Assembly (NCBI RefSeq): GCF_010500615.1
Contig: NZ_JAAGNX010000003.1
Span: 620,001-684,000, forward strand
Length of the DNA: 64,000 nt
Direction: 5' to 3'
DNA from: Oceanipulchritudo coccoides
GTDB lineage: Bacteria > Verrucomicrobiota > Verrucomicrobiia > Opitutales > Oceanipulchritudinaceae
Both the position numbers and the translations under genes were made by a program. The notes under the pieces were generated by a model. The model ran no database searches, was not told the DNA's origin, and saw nothing but the letters and a program-made list of their open reading frames with translations. Of the stretch, positions 53,819 to 63,596 are shown one piece after another (the stretch's first letter is position 1; every line of letters starts with the position of its first letter).

Positions 53819-54601
53819 ATGCCCAAGCACATCCTTATTACAAATGACGATGGAATCGAATCGGGTTTCCTCCACGCCATTGCCCGCGCGCTGAGCGAAC
53901 ACTTTGAAATCACAATCGCCGCACCAGCCAAGGAACAAAGCTGGATTGGCCGCGCTGTCTCAAGGCGCCGCCCGGTCCGCGTCGAGGAGCACCCGGAATT
54001 GCCTTGGAAGGCGTGGACCATCGACGGAACGCCTACCGATTGTGTCAATATCGCATTGGGCAACCTGTTGCCAGAGCGGCCAGACGCCGTTGTTTCGGGG
54101 ATTAATATCGGGTATAACACTTCGATTCCCCTGATTTACTGTTCCGGCACGGTTGCCGGCGCATTGGAAGGAGCCTTCTGGGGACTTCCCTCCTTTGCCA
54201 TTTCACAGGAAATCCCGGACAACATTTTCGAGCATGTCACACATTCGAAAGGAGCGCTTCCGGATGATTGGCAGTCCCTGCTCGATGCCAGCGCCCAACA
54301 CGCTTCCGAGCTAATCGGGAAGATCCTGTCCAACGGGGCTGGCGGGGCGGACGCCGTTGTCCACAACCTGAATTACCCAAGTCGCCCTAAAAAACCGTTC
54401 AACACGGTGCGTACGGTCCCCGCACCGCTTCAGGAACTCCCATTCTACAAGCGGGATGATTCAGGGGACTACTCCTTCAATTTCCAGCATGGAATAACTG
54501 TTGATGCGAAGCAGAAAACTGACCGGGAGGCCCTCATTGAGGGTGAGGTCAGTCACTCAATTTTGAACTTTTCTGCCTTGGGAAGAGACCTAAACCATTG
54601 A
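53819..54601 (+). CDS. surE: 5'-nucleotidase SurE
   Basis: A 260-residue survival protein that removes 5'-phosphate from nucleotides. HILITNDDGIES (metal-binding Asp pair, residues 4-15), AAPAKEQSWIGRAVS, VSGINIGYN and YCSGTVAGALEGAFWG are conserved. ATG 53819 is the proper start. Confidence 0.96.
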   Translation: MPKHILITNDDGIESGFLHAIARALSEHFEITIAAPAKEQSWIGRAVSRRRPVRVEEHPELPWKAWTIDGTPTDCVNIALGNLLPERPDAVVSGINIGYNTSIPLIYCSGTVAGALEGAFWGLPSFAISQEIPDNIFEHVTHSKGALPDDWQSLLDASAQHASELIGKILSNGAGGADAVVHNLNYPSRPKKPFNTVRTVPAPLQELPFYKRDDSGDYSFNFQHGITVDAKQKTDREALIEGEVSHSILNFSALGRDLNH

Positions 54602-54649
54602 CCCCGAATTAGCGGGGAACAATTATAGAGACAACTGACCATTAAATTC

Positions 54650-55804
54650 ATGAAACATCCCCTTCCCTTCCAGTCCTTCTTGGTTTTCTCCATTTTGCTT
54701 TTGGCCCTTCCGCTTGCCGCACAGACCAGCGACGAGGTTGAATCAGTTGACCCGGGGCCCTTTTACGGATTCTGGGAAATCCAGGAACCCGCAGGTGACA
54801 AGTGCGTGGTCATCATCAAACGGGGTGGCCGGCTCTCTTGTTTCTGGGCTGGCACCAGCAGCCGCGCCATCCAGAAGGGGACATGGACGAGAGCCGGAGA
54901 TGTGCTGACCGCCCGTTGGGAAACAGGTCATGTGGATACCTTTAAAAAACTCGGGGACAACGCTGTTGAGCGCAAAAGCTGGCAGCCGGGCAGCTCCCTC
55001 ATGGAAGACCCCTTCCTGACAATTCGAGGCGTTCGCGTTGATTCACGAATTCCGGGCAGCCTCACCATCAAAAGTGATGAAACCCGTATCCGGGAAGAGG
55101 AAATTCCCGATCCACAGCAAGCCCCTGCCATTACGATGGGAAATGCCTTCATTGGCTTTTGGAAGATCGACCAGTCCACCGGGATCTTCGGCATTGGTGG
55201 TGGCGAGCCGTTTTTTTACTTGAGGCTGGCCCGCAGCGGGGAAGCAACCGTGGCTCTCCGGGACTGGGAAGGTGATCAGGCCGTGCGCGGCAAGTGGCGG
55301 ACAGATGGGGACCGTGTCATCGTCTCATGGCCTAACAATCGTCGGGATGTCCTGATGCAAAATAAAAAAGGGGGATATTCCCTCGGGACTTACAAGCCGA
55401 AGGACAATCTCACCGACAAGCCGCGCAATCCCGCCACAGCGGAGAAGGTCCAACCAGCTGAGGCAGAACGTTACTTTGATGCCGGTAACTTCAGCCGGCT
55501 GACAGTCGTCGATATCCGCGGGACATGGACACCTGTGGAAAAGCAAGGGAGGAGCGAATATATTTCCATTGAAGGATGGGGAAATGCCTACCGCTCACCA
55601 TCAGTTACAGGAAGTACGGGGACTGACCCGGGCAAATGGCGTCTCCAGAATGACCGCGTCGTCATTACATGGGTCGACAACAGCAAGGACATTATCCGCT
55701 TGGATTTTCCCTACATGGTGCAGGAATCCTATTCCAAGAATGAGCCCATCACGGGCGCGCCATTCCGCACGATCAAGGTTAAACGCAATCCGACCAAGGA
55801 GTAG
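54650..55804 (+). CDS. Secreted protein with three lipocalin-like repeats
   Basis: A 384-residue exported protein: signal peptide (FLVFSILLLALPLAAQ) then three related units of about 90-100 residues. Each begins with a W-containing GFW/RGTW turn, has GTW or GKW with R-x-D/N-R-V-x-x-x-W, and ends K/R-D-x-x-x-L. Unit 1: FYGFWEIQ...GTWTRAGDVLTARW. Unit 2: FIGFWKID...GKWRTDGDRVIVSW. Unit 3: IRGTWTPV...GKWRLQNDRVVITW. Small beta-barrel domains are likely. I do not recognise a named family; the function is unknown. Confidence 0.75.
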   Translation: MKHPLPFQSFLVFSILLLALPLAAQTSDEVESVDPGPFYGFWEIQEPAGDKCVVIIKRGGRLSCFWAGTSSRAIQKGTWTRAGDVLTARWETGHVDTFKKLGDNAVERKSWQPGSSLMEDPFLTIRGVRVDSRIPGSLTIKSDETRIREEEIPDPQQAPAITMGNAFIGFWKIDQSTGIFGIGGGEPFFYLRLARSGEATVALRDWEGDQAVRGKWRTDGDRVIVSWPNNRRDVLMQNKKGGYSLGTYKPKDNLTDKPRNPATAEKVQPAEAERYFDAGNFSRLTVVDIRGTWTPVEKQGRSEYISIEGWGNAYRSPSVTGSTGTDPGKWRLQNDRVVITWVDNSKDIIRLDFPYMVQESYSKNEPITGAPFRTIKVKRNPTKE

Positions 55805-55843
55805 GTTTGCTTCACACGCGGAGGGACAACCGCAGTCTCGTCC

Positions 55844-56683
55844 TCAAGGGAGCCAGGGATACTTCCCGAAATCCGGTTTGCGCTTGTCCACGTAGGCCCG
55901 ATGCCCTTCCTCGCCTTCCTCGGTGAGATAGTAAAGCAACGTGGCATTTCCGGACAATTCCTGCAGGCCAGCCTGTCCGTCGACATCCGCATTGAACGCG
56001 CTTTTCAAGCAACGAATTGCAAGGGGGCTCTTTTCCAGAATATCCAGTGCCCATTCGATGCCTTCCTCTTCCAGTTGGTCGACAGGTACCACCTTGTTCA
56101 CCAGGCCCATGCGTTCAGCTTCCTCAGCGTTGTATTGACGACATAGATACCAAATTTCCCGCGCCTTTTTCTGTCCGACAATCCGGGCCAGGTAGCTGCT
56201 GCCGAATCCTCCATCAAAACTGCCAACCCGAGGACCGGTCTGCCCGAAAATGGCATTGTCAGCGGCAATTGTCAGGTCACAAATGACATGGAGGACATGG
56301 CCGCCCCCGATTGCGTAGCCCGCAACCAGCGCAATAACCGGCTTCGGCATGCTCCGGATCAGCCGTTGCAGCTCGAGGACATTGAGGCGCGGAACACCGT
56401 CCTTGCCGACGTAGCCGCCCTTCTGCTCGCCACGGATTTTTTGGTCACCACCTGAACAGAAGGCGTACTTCCCGTCGGTGTGCGGTCCTGCACCCGTCAG
56501 GAGGACAACCCCCGTCTGCGTGTCATTGGCTGCGTCGCGGAATGCGTCGAGTAATTCATCCACCGTGTCAGGCGTAAAGGCATTGCGCCGATGCGGCCGG
56601 TTGATCGTCACCTTGGCGATGCCGTTCCACTTTTCGTAGAGAATATCTGAATACGTTTTAACGGTTTTCCATTGGGCTTTCAT
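55844..56683 (-). CDS. menB: 1,4-dihydroxy-2-naphthoyl-CoA synthase
   Basis: A 279-residue crotonase-fold enzyme of menaquinone synthesis. [14 protein letters not shown]-type text reads [18 protein letters not shown], and the [46 protein letters not shown] and DAEG-like [12 protein letters not shown] blocks are typical of MenB. Ends FGKYPWLP, also typical. AGGAG lies six bases before ATG 56683. It is nine bases after menD, co-transcribed. Confidence 0.97.
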   Translation of the reverse strand: MKAQWKTVKTYSDILYEKWNGIAKVTINRPHRRNAFTPDTVDELLDAFRDAANDTQTGVVLLTGAGPHTDGKYAFCSGGDQKIRGEQKGGYVGKDGVPRLNVLELQRLIRSMPKPVIALVAGYAIGGGHVLHVICDLTIAADNAIFGQTGPRVGSFDGGFGSSYLARIVGQKKAREIWYLCRQYNAEEAERMGLVNKVVPVDQLEEEGIEWALDILEKSPLAIRCLKSAFNADVDGQAGLQELSGNATLLYYLTEEGEEGHRAYVDKRKPDFGKYPWLP

Positions 56684-56692
56684 ATCAAACTC

Positions 56693-58402
56693 CTATTTTC
56701 CAAATCCTGATCCAATAAAGCGGCGATGCAAGTCACGGCTGATTTTCCGGTCAACGGGGATTTCAATGACGGTCACGCCTGCCGGATTCCAGACCTCGAT
56801 GGCCCACTGCAGCTCGTCGATTGATTCAACCCGCTGATGTCGTGCCCCGTGCGCTTCCGAAAGTTGCTTGAAATCCACTTCCTGTGGCGTGCCAAAGAAG
56901 CGCTCAAAGTCGGCGCTCTTCCCGGCCACTGGCAGATGCTCAAAGATGCCACCGCCGGAATTGTTGATAAGGATGACGAGCAGCCCGTTTTCGTCACTGG
57001 CCGAGCCGAGGAGCCCGTTTGAATCATGCAAAAAGGCGAGGTCACCCGTGACAAGGCAGACCGGGTGGCCACTACCGGCGGCAATCCCCCGTGCAAGGGA
57101 TAGGGTCCCGTCTATTCCATTGGCCCCGCGCTGGCTAAACGGTACCAATCCGGATTTGCTGCGCGGCATGAACCACTCGGCATCACGAATGGCCAGACTG
57201 CTGGCGAAACAGACAGGTGTACCCGCAGCAAGGGCCTGAGAGAGTACACGATGAATATCACCCTCGAAAAGTGGATGTGGTTCGTCCAATACCGCGGCCA
57301 ACCGGCTTTCCATCCGACCATCTTCCTCAGCCCAGATAGCGCCAAAAGATCCCGCGGGGCCGTCGACACGCCCGACAAAGGCTTCCAGGGAGGTGCCGGC
57401 CCACTCGATTTTTCCGTGGAAAGGGTTCATTCCCGGTTTGCCACTCCCGACTTGAAAGCCTGGCAGATCCAGCTCCGAAAGGCGCTGCCGGAGCAATTTG
57501 CTGGTCGGTGGCTCGCCCCAGAGCACAACTGCCTCGGGTGCAAGGGATTTCCATAGCGCGTCATCCCGGACGATGCGGTCGTGATGAACAATGACTTGTG
57601 CGGCATCACCAGCTGAATAGCGCAAGGGATTGCTCCCGTCGGTCAGGATGGGAAACCCGCGCTTTGTTGATAGCTCAAGAATGGCATCCAACTCACTTTG
57701 CGGATCCTTCCATGGCCTCGGACCAGCAAGGATGAGCGTGCGCTCGGGCAGCTCAAGGGGCAGATCGCTTGTGCTTCTTGCAGCCACCACCGGTTTCAGT
57801 CCCTCAAGCAAAGAAGGATCCGGATCACCGGCCTCCTCTTCTTTGGGAAAGAACGGTTCCCGGAAGGGGCAATTCAAGTGAACGGGTCCATTGGGAATTC
57901 CAAGCGAAGCCTCAACCGCCCTGCGGCAAATTTCCCGCACCGCGCGCAGAATGGAAGAACCAGTTTCCGGGACAGGTAGCTCCGCGTGGAAAAGCGGATA
58001 GCTGCCAAAAAGCTTTTGCTGGTCGATCGTCTGGCCGTGATGACAATACCTTTGCTCAGGTGGCCGGTCAGCAGTCAACACAATCAGGGGCAGTCCTGCC
58101 TCCCGTGCCTCAATGACTGCCGGATAGTAATGCGCACCGGCAGTGCCGGAAGTGCAGATCAGGGCGACTGGTCGCCGGGTGGCCTTGATCCGGCCCAGGG
58201 CATGAAATGCAGCCGACCGCTCATCGATAAAAACCGTGGACTTGCCCGCACCGAGGGAGCCCACCGCGAGGGCCAGTGGGGTCGACCGGGACCCCGGGGA
58301 CAGGATAAAATGTTCCACCCCGAGGCGGTCCAATGCCTGAATGACAAGCGTCCCGAAAGGCAGGTTGGCATGGCTGGCAGCCGTTGAGATGTCCTCTGAC
58401 AT
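56693..58402 (-). CDS. menD: 2-succinyl-5-enolpyruvyl-6-hydroxy-3-cyclohexene-1-carboxylate synthase
   Basis: A 569-residue TPP-dependent enzyme of menaquinone synthesis. LSPGSRSTPLALAVG and FIDERSAAFHALGR (about residues 29-60), TSGTAGAHYYPAVIEA, LTADRPPEQRYCHHGQTIDQQKLFG and the C-terminal GDLAFLHDSNGLLG with INNSGGGIFEHLP are the family signatures. ATG 58402 is the best start although AGGAGG is 19 bases away; TTG 58447 is an alternative. MenD feeds the DHNA pathway, which MenB completes. Confidence 0.95.
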   Translation of the reverse strand: MSEDISTAASHANLPFGTLVIQALDRLGVEHFILSPGSRSTPLALAVGSLGAGKSTVFIDERSAAFHALGRIKATRRPVALICTSGTAGAHYYPAVIEAREAGLPLIVLTADRPPEQRYCHHGQTIDQQKLFGSYPLFHAELPVPETGSSILRAVREICRRAVEASLGIPNGPVHLNCPFREPFFPKEEEAGDPDPSLLEGLKPVVAARSTSDLPLELPERTLILAGPRPWKDPQSELDAILELSTKRGFPILTDGSNPLRYSAGDAAQVIVHHDRIVRDDALWKSLAPEAVVLWGEPPTSKLLRQRLSELDLPGFQVGSGKPGMNPFHGKIEWAGTSLEAFVGRVDGPAGSFGAIWAEEDGRMESRLAAVLDEPHPLFEGDIHRVLSQALAAGTPVCFASSLAIRDAEWFMPRSKSGLVPFSQRGANGIDGTLSLARGIAAGSGHPVCLVTGDLAFLHDSNGLLGSASDENGLLVILINNSGGGIFEHLPVAGKSADFERFFGTPQEVDFKQLSEAHGARHQRVESIDELQWAIEVWNPAGVTVIEIPVDRKISRDLHRRFIGSGFGK

Positions 58403-58549
58403 TGTGGCAACCGTAGATATCCCTCCTGAAATGGCAACCTTGTCCAATGATTATCCTAAAGGGTTGCGTCGTTGGAATTCATCCTCCAAAACTCCCCAGT
58501 GAATCAAGGGATTGGCCGATCACTCCAAGGCGAATCCTCCATCCAAACC

Positions 58550-59509
58550 ATGAATGAATTGATCGCAAATTGGACCCGCAAGGATCTGATCTCCATCGAA
58601 TCCCTCACACGGGAGGAAATCGACACCGTTCACGCTCTGGCAAAGCATTTCAAGGAGATCATGGCCACGAACCCCGCGTCATTACCTTCGCTCAGGGGAC
58701 GGACCATCCTGAACCTCTTCATCGAACCAAGCACGCGAACGCGGATTGCCTTTGAAATCGCCGCCAAGCGCCTCGGAGCCGATGTCACCCTCGTCGAGCA
58801 GGCTGCCTCGAGCTTGACCAAGGGAGAATCTCTCCGCGACACAGCCCAGGTGGTCGAGGCCCTTCAGGCGGACACGGTGGTCCTGCGACACAGTGCAGCC
58901 GGTTCCCCGCTCTACTTAAGCAAAATCCTCAATGTGCCGGTCATCAATGCGGGGGACGGGGCCCACGAGCATCCGACCCAGGCACTGCTCGACACCTTCA
59001 CGATGCGCGAAAAGCTGGGCCAGTCGCTCGAGGGCAAGAAAATCACCATCCTTGGGGACATCCTTTTCAGCCGCGTTGCCCGATCGAATATATTCGCCCT
59101 GAACAAGCTGGGCGCCTCGGTCACATTATCTGGCCCGGCCACTCTTGTCCCGGACGGGTTCCGCCAACTCGGCGTGGAAGTGGATTTGGATCTGAAGTCC
59201 GCCCTCGCGGACGCCGATGTGGTCATGCTGCTCCGCATACAGCATGAGCGGCAGACTTCCACCCATTTTCCGAGCCTGGGCGAATACAAGAGCCTCTACG
59301 GCTTGAACCAGGAACGGGCCAGTTGGCTCAAGCCGGATGCCATCATTATGCATCCGGGGCCGGTCAACCGCGGCGTTGAGCTGGATTCATCCCTCGCCGA
59401 CAGCAACCGCTCGGTCATCCTCCAGCAAGTCGCGAATGGCATCTTCAACCGGATGGCAGTCATCTACCTCTGCATGGCCGCCAATAATAAAAACCTGATT
59501 TCAGAATGA
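58550..59509 (+). CDS. pyrB: Aspartate carbamoyltransferase catalytic subunit
   Basis: A 319-residue enzyme that makes carbamoyl aspartate. LFIEPSTRTRIAFEIAAKRLGAD (S-T-R-T-R phosphate site), VLRHSAAGSPLYL, DGAHEHPTQALLDTFTMRE, ITILGDILFSRVARSN and HPGPVNRGVEL are diagnostic. ATG 58550 is the start; the frame is longer upstream. Overlaps pyrC by ATGA. Confidence 0.97.
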   Translation: MNELIANWTRKDLISIESLTREEIDTVHALAKHFKEIMATNPASLPSLRGRTILNLFIEPSTRTRIAFEIAAKRLGADVTLVEQAASSLTKGESLRDTAQVVEALQADTVVLRHSAAGSPLYLSKILNVPVINAGDGAHEHPTQALLDTFTMREKLGQSLEGKKITILGDILFSRVARSNIFALNKLGASVTLSGPATLVPDGFRQLGVEVDLDLKSALADADVVMLLRIQHERQTSTHFPSLGEYKSLYGLNQERASWLKPDAIIMHPGPVNRGVELDSSLADSNRSVILQQVANGIFNRMAVIYLCMAANNKNLISE

Positions 59510-60804
59510 GCAGCATACTTTGGATTAAGAATGGACGCGTGATCGATCCGGCGAACAAACGGGACGGAACGGGCGACCTGTATGCACGCGATGGAGTCAT
59601 CGTCGATTCGCTCAGTGAATCGGAGTTGAAGGCGGCCGAGGTCATCGACGCGCAAGGCGCTGTGGTCTGTCCGGGGCTTGTCGATATTCATGTTCATCTG
59701 CGCGAACCCGGCCAGACACACAAGGAGGACATTGCCAGCGGGACCCGGGCTGCAGCAGCCGGTGGGTTCACGACAATTGTCTGCATGCCCAATACCAGCC
59801 CAGTCGGTGATAATCCGGGAACCATCCGGCGTATCAACGATTCCATTACACGCAACGCCATCGTCAATGTCTACCCGACAGGTTGCCTGACCGTGGAAAT
59901 GAAGGGCGAGCAGCTCGCTCCGATCGGGTCCCTGAAAAACGAGGGAATCGTCGCGGTGACGGATGACGGGCTTTGCGTGCAGAACAATGAAATCATGCGG
60001 CGGGCCGTAGAATACGCCCGCATGTTTGACCTCCCGGTAATGGACCATTGCCAGGATGCCAGCATGACCCAAGGCGCCGTCATGAATGAGGGTTACTGGT
60101 CCCTGAAGCTGGGCTTGAAGGGCTGGCCCAGTGCTGCGGAGGACTTGATCATTGCCCGCAATGTCGTCTTCTCCCGACAGTTTGACGCACACATCCACAT
60201 GCAGCACGTGAGCTCAGCCTATGGGGTCGACATCATTCGCCGGGCCAAGAAACGCGGAATCCGCGTATCGGGCGAAGCAACACCCCACCACATGTATTTT
60301 ACGGACGAGTGCTGCAAGGACTACGATCCGGTCTTCAAGATGAATCCCCCACTCCGTACTGAGGAAGACCGGCAGGCTGTCATCGAAGGCGTCCTGGATG
60401 GCACCCTTGAGGTGATTGCCACCGATCATGCTCCGCACACAGCGGACGAGAAGGACAACGAGTTCGACATTGCCCCGTTCGGCATCATTGGCCTGGAAAC
60501 CGCCCTTGCCGCTTCGCTTGAGGTCCTTGTCCATTCCGGTCGCTGCGACTTGTCGTTCCTGATCGCCCGCATGACGCACATGGCCGCGGAGATCCTCAAT
60601 CTTCCCGCGGGCACCCTCTCCACGGGAGCCAAGGCAGACATCACCCTTTTCGATCCCGATGCGGAAATTGTTGTCGATCCAGACCAGTTTCATGGAAAAT
60701 CCACCAACTGCCCGTGGAACGGAAAGCGCTTGAAGGGCAAGGTCCTTCGCACAATCGTCGCTGGCAAGACTGTCTGGGATGGAAACCAAATTACCGCACA
60801 ATGA
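59506..60804 (+). CDS. pyrC: Dihydroorotase
   Basis: A 432-residue class I dihydroorotase. VCPGLVDIHVHLREPGQTHKEDI holds the His-x-His metal site; IVCMPNTSPVGDN, MDHCQDASMTQGAVMNEG, HIHMQHVSSAYGVDI and EVIATDHAPHTADEKDNEFD are typical. The order pyrB-pyrC with ATGA overlap is classic. It is followed by a protease gene, again with ATGA. Confidence 0.97.
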   Translation: MSSILWIKNGRVIDPANKRDGTGDLYARDGVIVDSLSESELKAAEVIDAQGAVVCPGLVDIHVHLREPGQTHKEDIASGTRAAAAGGFTTIVCMPNTSPVGDNPGTIRRINDSITRNAIVNVYPTGCLTVEMKGEQLAPIGSLKNEGIVAVTDDGLCVQNNEIMRRAVEYARMFDLPVMDHCQDASMTQGAVMNEGYWSLKLGLKGWPSAAEDLIIARNVVFSRQFDAHIHMQHVSSAYGVDIIRRAKKRGIRVSGEATPHHMYFTDECCKDYDPVFKMNPPLRTEEDRQAVIEGVLDGTLEVIATDHAPHTADEKDNEFDIAPFGIIGLETALAASLEVLVHSGRCDLSFLIARMTHMAAEILNLPAGTLSTGAKADITLFDPDAEIVVDPDQFHGKSTNCPWNGKRLKGKVLRTIVAGKTVWDGNQITAQ

Positions 60805-61682
60805 CACCGGAAGAGATTGAAGCATGGTTGCTGGAGCAGCCCTTTGTCCTGGCCTATATGATCCTGCTCCTGCTGGGAAGCCTGGTCTCCTTCATCGTCC
60901 TCATTCTCAAAGTTGGCCGTGCCCGCCGGATCGGGACACATACCGTTTCCCCTTGGCCCCTCAAGACGAGTGACTTCGCCCTCTTCATGGTGACCCTGAC
61001 GCTCTGGTTTGTTCTCTCCGGGGCGATGCTCATGCAATTCTATAGCTGGATGAGCGGGGAAGGCTCTGAACCGGGAACAGGCATGATGGTTATGGGCGGG
61101 ATTCTGCTTCAGGCAGGGATGCTATACGTATTCCTTCGCTTTCGTTTTCACTTCCGCAGTGCAAATGAGGGGCCCATCAGTCCGAAGATCATTTCGCTGG
61201 GCCAGAGCCTCTTTCTCGGATTGTTTTACTTTCTCGCCTCCCTCCCGGTTGTCTACGGTGTGGGTGTTGCATGGAATGGTTTGCTCGAGTATCTGCGCCA
61301 ACAGGGATTTGACATCAATCTGCCTTTGCAGGATGCCGTCGTCCTCTTTCAGGAAGCAAGCAGCCCAATTGTCTTCGTAGGATTGATTCTTCTGGCTGTC
61401 GTGGTTGCCCCAGTTGTTGAGGAAACGGTCTTCCGGGCAGGAATTTATCGCTTCTTCAAGGGCAAAACTTCCGTGGCCTTGTCCCTTTTGATCAGTGGAA
61501 CCCTGTTTGGCCTCGTGCACGGGAATGTGCAAAGCCTTCCGGGCCTCGTTGCAGTGGGGGTCTGTCTCGGCTTTGCTTATGAACTTTCTGGAAGTATCCG
61601 CGTTCCCATTTTCTTCCACGCCTTCTTCAATCTGAATTCCATTATCTGGATCCTGCTCCTTCCGGCGAATGTCACTGGCTGA
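60801..61682 (+). CDS. CPBP family intramembrane metalloprotease
   Basis: A 293-residue membrane protein with seven or more hydrophobic segments. The CPBP signature is VAPVVEETVFRAGIYRFF (E-E-x-x-x-R, near residue 210), FGLVHGN, and FHAFFNLNS, giving the Glu and His metal ligands. Prenyl-type CAAX or other intramembrane cleavage is the family role. ATG 60801 overlaps the pyrC stop. Confidence 0.9.
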   Translation: MTPEEIEAWLLEQPFVLAYMILLLLGSLVSFIVLILKVGRARRIGTHTVSPWPLKTSDFALFMVTLTLWFVLSGAMLMQFYSWMSGEGSEPGTGMMVMGGILLQAGMLYVFLRFRFHFRSANEGPISPKIISLGQSLFLGLFYFLASLPVVYGVGVAWNGLLEYLRQQGFDINLPLQDAVVLFQEASSPIVFVGLILLAVVVAPVVEETVFRAGIYRFFKGKTSVALSLLISGTLFGLVHGNVQSLPGLVAVGVCLGFAYELSGSIRVPIFFHAFFNLNSIIWILLLPANVTG

Positions 61683-61711
61683 GGCCGCCGGTCCCAAACT
61701 GATAAAAGGCC

Positions 61712-62152
61712 ATGAGTATTCTGGAGGAATTGAAGGCGGGCATCTGCACCGGCTCTGCCGAGGAAACCGAAGCCCTCGGGGCCAGGTTGGCACAAGCTTT
61801 GCCGGATGATGTTGCCCTCGCCCTCAGTGGGGACCTTGGCAGCGGGAAAACAACTTTGGTCCGCGGCATTGCCCACGGCTTGGGAATCAGAAAATCGGTT
61901 ACCAGTCCCACTTACAATATCTACACGATATATCAAGGGAGGCGACAGTTGGTCCACATGGATGCCTATCGCCTTTCGGACGCCCATGAGCTGGACACCC
62001 TCAGCATTGCGGAATTTCTGGCGTCCCCATTCCTGATCGCAGTTGAATGGCCTGAGCACATACCCGGATTTTTCGAGGACTATCCTTGTTATTCAATTGA
62101 ACTGAAGCTGCTTGAAGACCATCGGCACCACCTCAAGCTGGTGCAGGATTGA
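61712..62152 (+). CDS. tsaE: tRNA threonylcarbamoyladenosine synthesis ATPase
   Basis: A 146-residue P-loop ATPase (LSGDLGSGKTTLVRGIAHGLG, residues near 37-57; SPTYNIYTIY; LVHMDAYRL). It works with TsaB/TsaD in t6A modification of tRNA. Length is typical. It lies 29 bases after the protease gene. Confidence 0.95.
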   Translation: MSILEELKAGICTGSAEETEALGARLAQALPDDVALALSGDLGSGKTTLVRGIAHGLGIRKSVTSPTYNIYTIYQGRRQLVHMDAYRLSDAHELDTLSIAEFLASPFLIAVEWPEHIPGFFEDYPCYSIELKLLEDHRHHLKLVQD

Positions 62153-62181
62153 TTCCGGAATGTTCCGTCAGACCCGAATAC

Positions 62182-62844
62182 TCAAGGGGTCTTGACAAGG
62201 GGAACAAACCGGACCGGAAAAAGGGATTGTCGCTCGATGCAGCCGTCACGATCTTTTCGATACACACGAAGCTCCTGGCTCCATCTGCCGACCGGGATAA
62301 CGAGACGCCCCTCCGGAGCAAGCTGATCAAGGAATACGTTCGGAACAGCCACCGGCGCTGCCGTGACAATAATTCCGTCAAACGGGGCTTCTTCCAGCCA
62401 GCCATGACGGCCGTTGCCTGTGCGAAATTCAACGTCCCCATACCCGATTGATCGAAGCCTGCTTTTTGCCTCATCTGCCAAACCCGGCAAGACCTCAATG
62501 GTATAGACTTTAAGTCCCATTTCCGCAAGCACCGCCGTCTGGTATCCACAACCCGTTCCAATCTCAAGCACACGCTGACCCGGTTTCAATTGTAGTGCCT
62601 CACTCATTACAGCGACAATATAGGGCTGGGAGATTGTCTGGTCTTCGCCGATTGGAAGTGGTCCGTCAGCATAAGCCATTGCCCGGAGCTCCACAGGAAC
62701 AAAGAGTTGCCTGGGAACACGCGCCATTGCTTCAAGAACAGCCTCATCCTCAATTCCCCTTGGGCGCAGTTGCTGCTCAATCATTTGATCCCTGAGAGCT
62801 CGGTGCTCTCCGGAATCCAAGGGGGTTTCCAAATCATTCTTCAT
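62182..62844 (-). CDS. pcm: Protein-L-isoaspartate O-methyltransferase
   Basis: A 220-residue SAM-dependent repair enzyme. MARVPRQLFVP (near residue 42), ISQPYIVAVMSEAL, VLEIGTGCGYQTAVLAEMG (SAM motif I) and PFDGIIVTAAPVAVP are diagnostic. ATG 62844 overlaps the stop of the upstream phosphoesterase gene as ATGA. Confidence 0.96.
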   Translation of the reverse strand: MKNDLETPLDSGEHRALRDQMIEQQLRPRGIEDEAVLEAMARVPRQLFVPVELRAMAYADGPLPIGEDQTISQPYIVAVMSEALQLKPGQRVLEIGTGCGYQTAVLAEMGLKVYTIEVLPGLADEAKSRLRSIGYGDVEFRTGNGRHGWLEEAPFDGIIVTAAPVAVPNVFLDQLAPEGRLVIPVGRWSQELRVYRKDRDGCIERQSLFPVRFVPLVKTP

Positions 62845-63560
62845 GCTGACTTCTTTTTCAGCGGGAACCGGACAACACGGAGCCGTGCGCCATGAGTTGC
62901 CGCACCGCAATTGTGAAAGGTAAACCCCTGGTGCTGGAAATCCTCAAAGTGATTATGTGTATGACCAAAGTAGACATGCCGAATGGACCCATTATTCAGC
63001 CAGTCCTCGTGGTCGAGATAAGCCAGAATTCGCGATGCGAGCAGTCTCTTGGGAACCATTCGAAGAGCCACCGACGAGACACGCGACCGGTGTATCGCTG
63101 AATGTGCCATACGCTGCAGGGCATGACCATTTGCCGGTCGCTGTAGCTTGCTCCTGAAAGTACGCAGGGCATCGTTGGTACAACCCGCATGGATAACATC
63201 GCCATGGAGGAATACCCGGTCGGCCACCCGGACGGCAAACTCATGCCAAGTGAGGTTATGATGACTCTGCGCCAGCTCGTCCAAGGCATCCATGTAGGGA
63301 GGTACCGCGTCGTGGTTGCCCAATGTAATGAAGAACTGGCAGTCCGGCGCCTGCTCAATCAGTTCCTTGATAAACCGTGTCGCCGCCGTTACGGAACGGC
63401 TGAATACGCCATGCTCCGACCACTTGAAATCAAAGATATCCCCGTTCAGGACAAAGACCTTCGCCTTGCCAGCAGTTTCCTCAATGTGCCGCAGGTATTG
63501 CTTCGACCGCGAGTGGTGGCTGAAGATGTGCAAATCGGATACGGTTGCCCCGAAGTCCAT
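62841..63560 (-). CDS. Calcineurin-like metallophosphoesterase (LpxH-like)
   Basis: A 239-residue phosphoesterase. Metal motifs are in order: SDLHIFSHHS, NGDIFDFKW, LGNHD, HGDVIHAG and FGHTHNHF. The overall plan resembles UDP-2,3-diacylglucosamine hydrolase, but the substrate is uncertain. ATG 63560; a terminal ATGA overlap couples pcm. Confidence 0.87.
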   Translation of the reverse strand: MDFGATVSDLHIFSHHSRSKQYLRHIEETAGKAKVFVLNGDIFDFKWSEHGVFSRSVTAATRFIKELIEQAPDCQFFITLGNHDAVPPYMDALDELAQSHHNLTWHEFAVRVADRVFLHGDVIHAGCTNDALRTFRSKLQRPANGHALQRMAHSAIHRSRVSSVALRMVPKRLLASRILAYLDHEDWLNNGSIRHVYFGHTHNHFEDFQHQGFTFHNCGAATHGARLRVVRFPLKKKSA

Positions 63561-63596
63561 ACTTGGAACCTAGCCCAAGAGACAAGCTGAAGCAAC

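Noticed and set aside
59464-60207. 247-codon open frame antisense to pyrC
   Set aside because: It is fully inside conserved pyrB/pyrC coding sequence and shows no domain.
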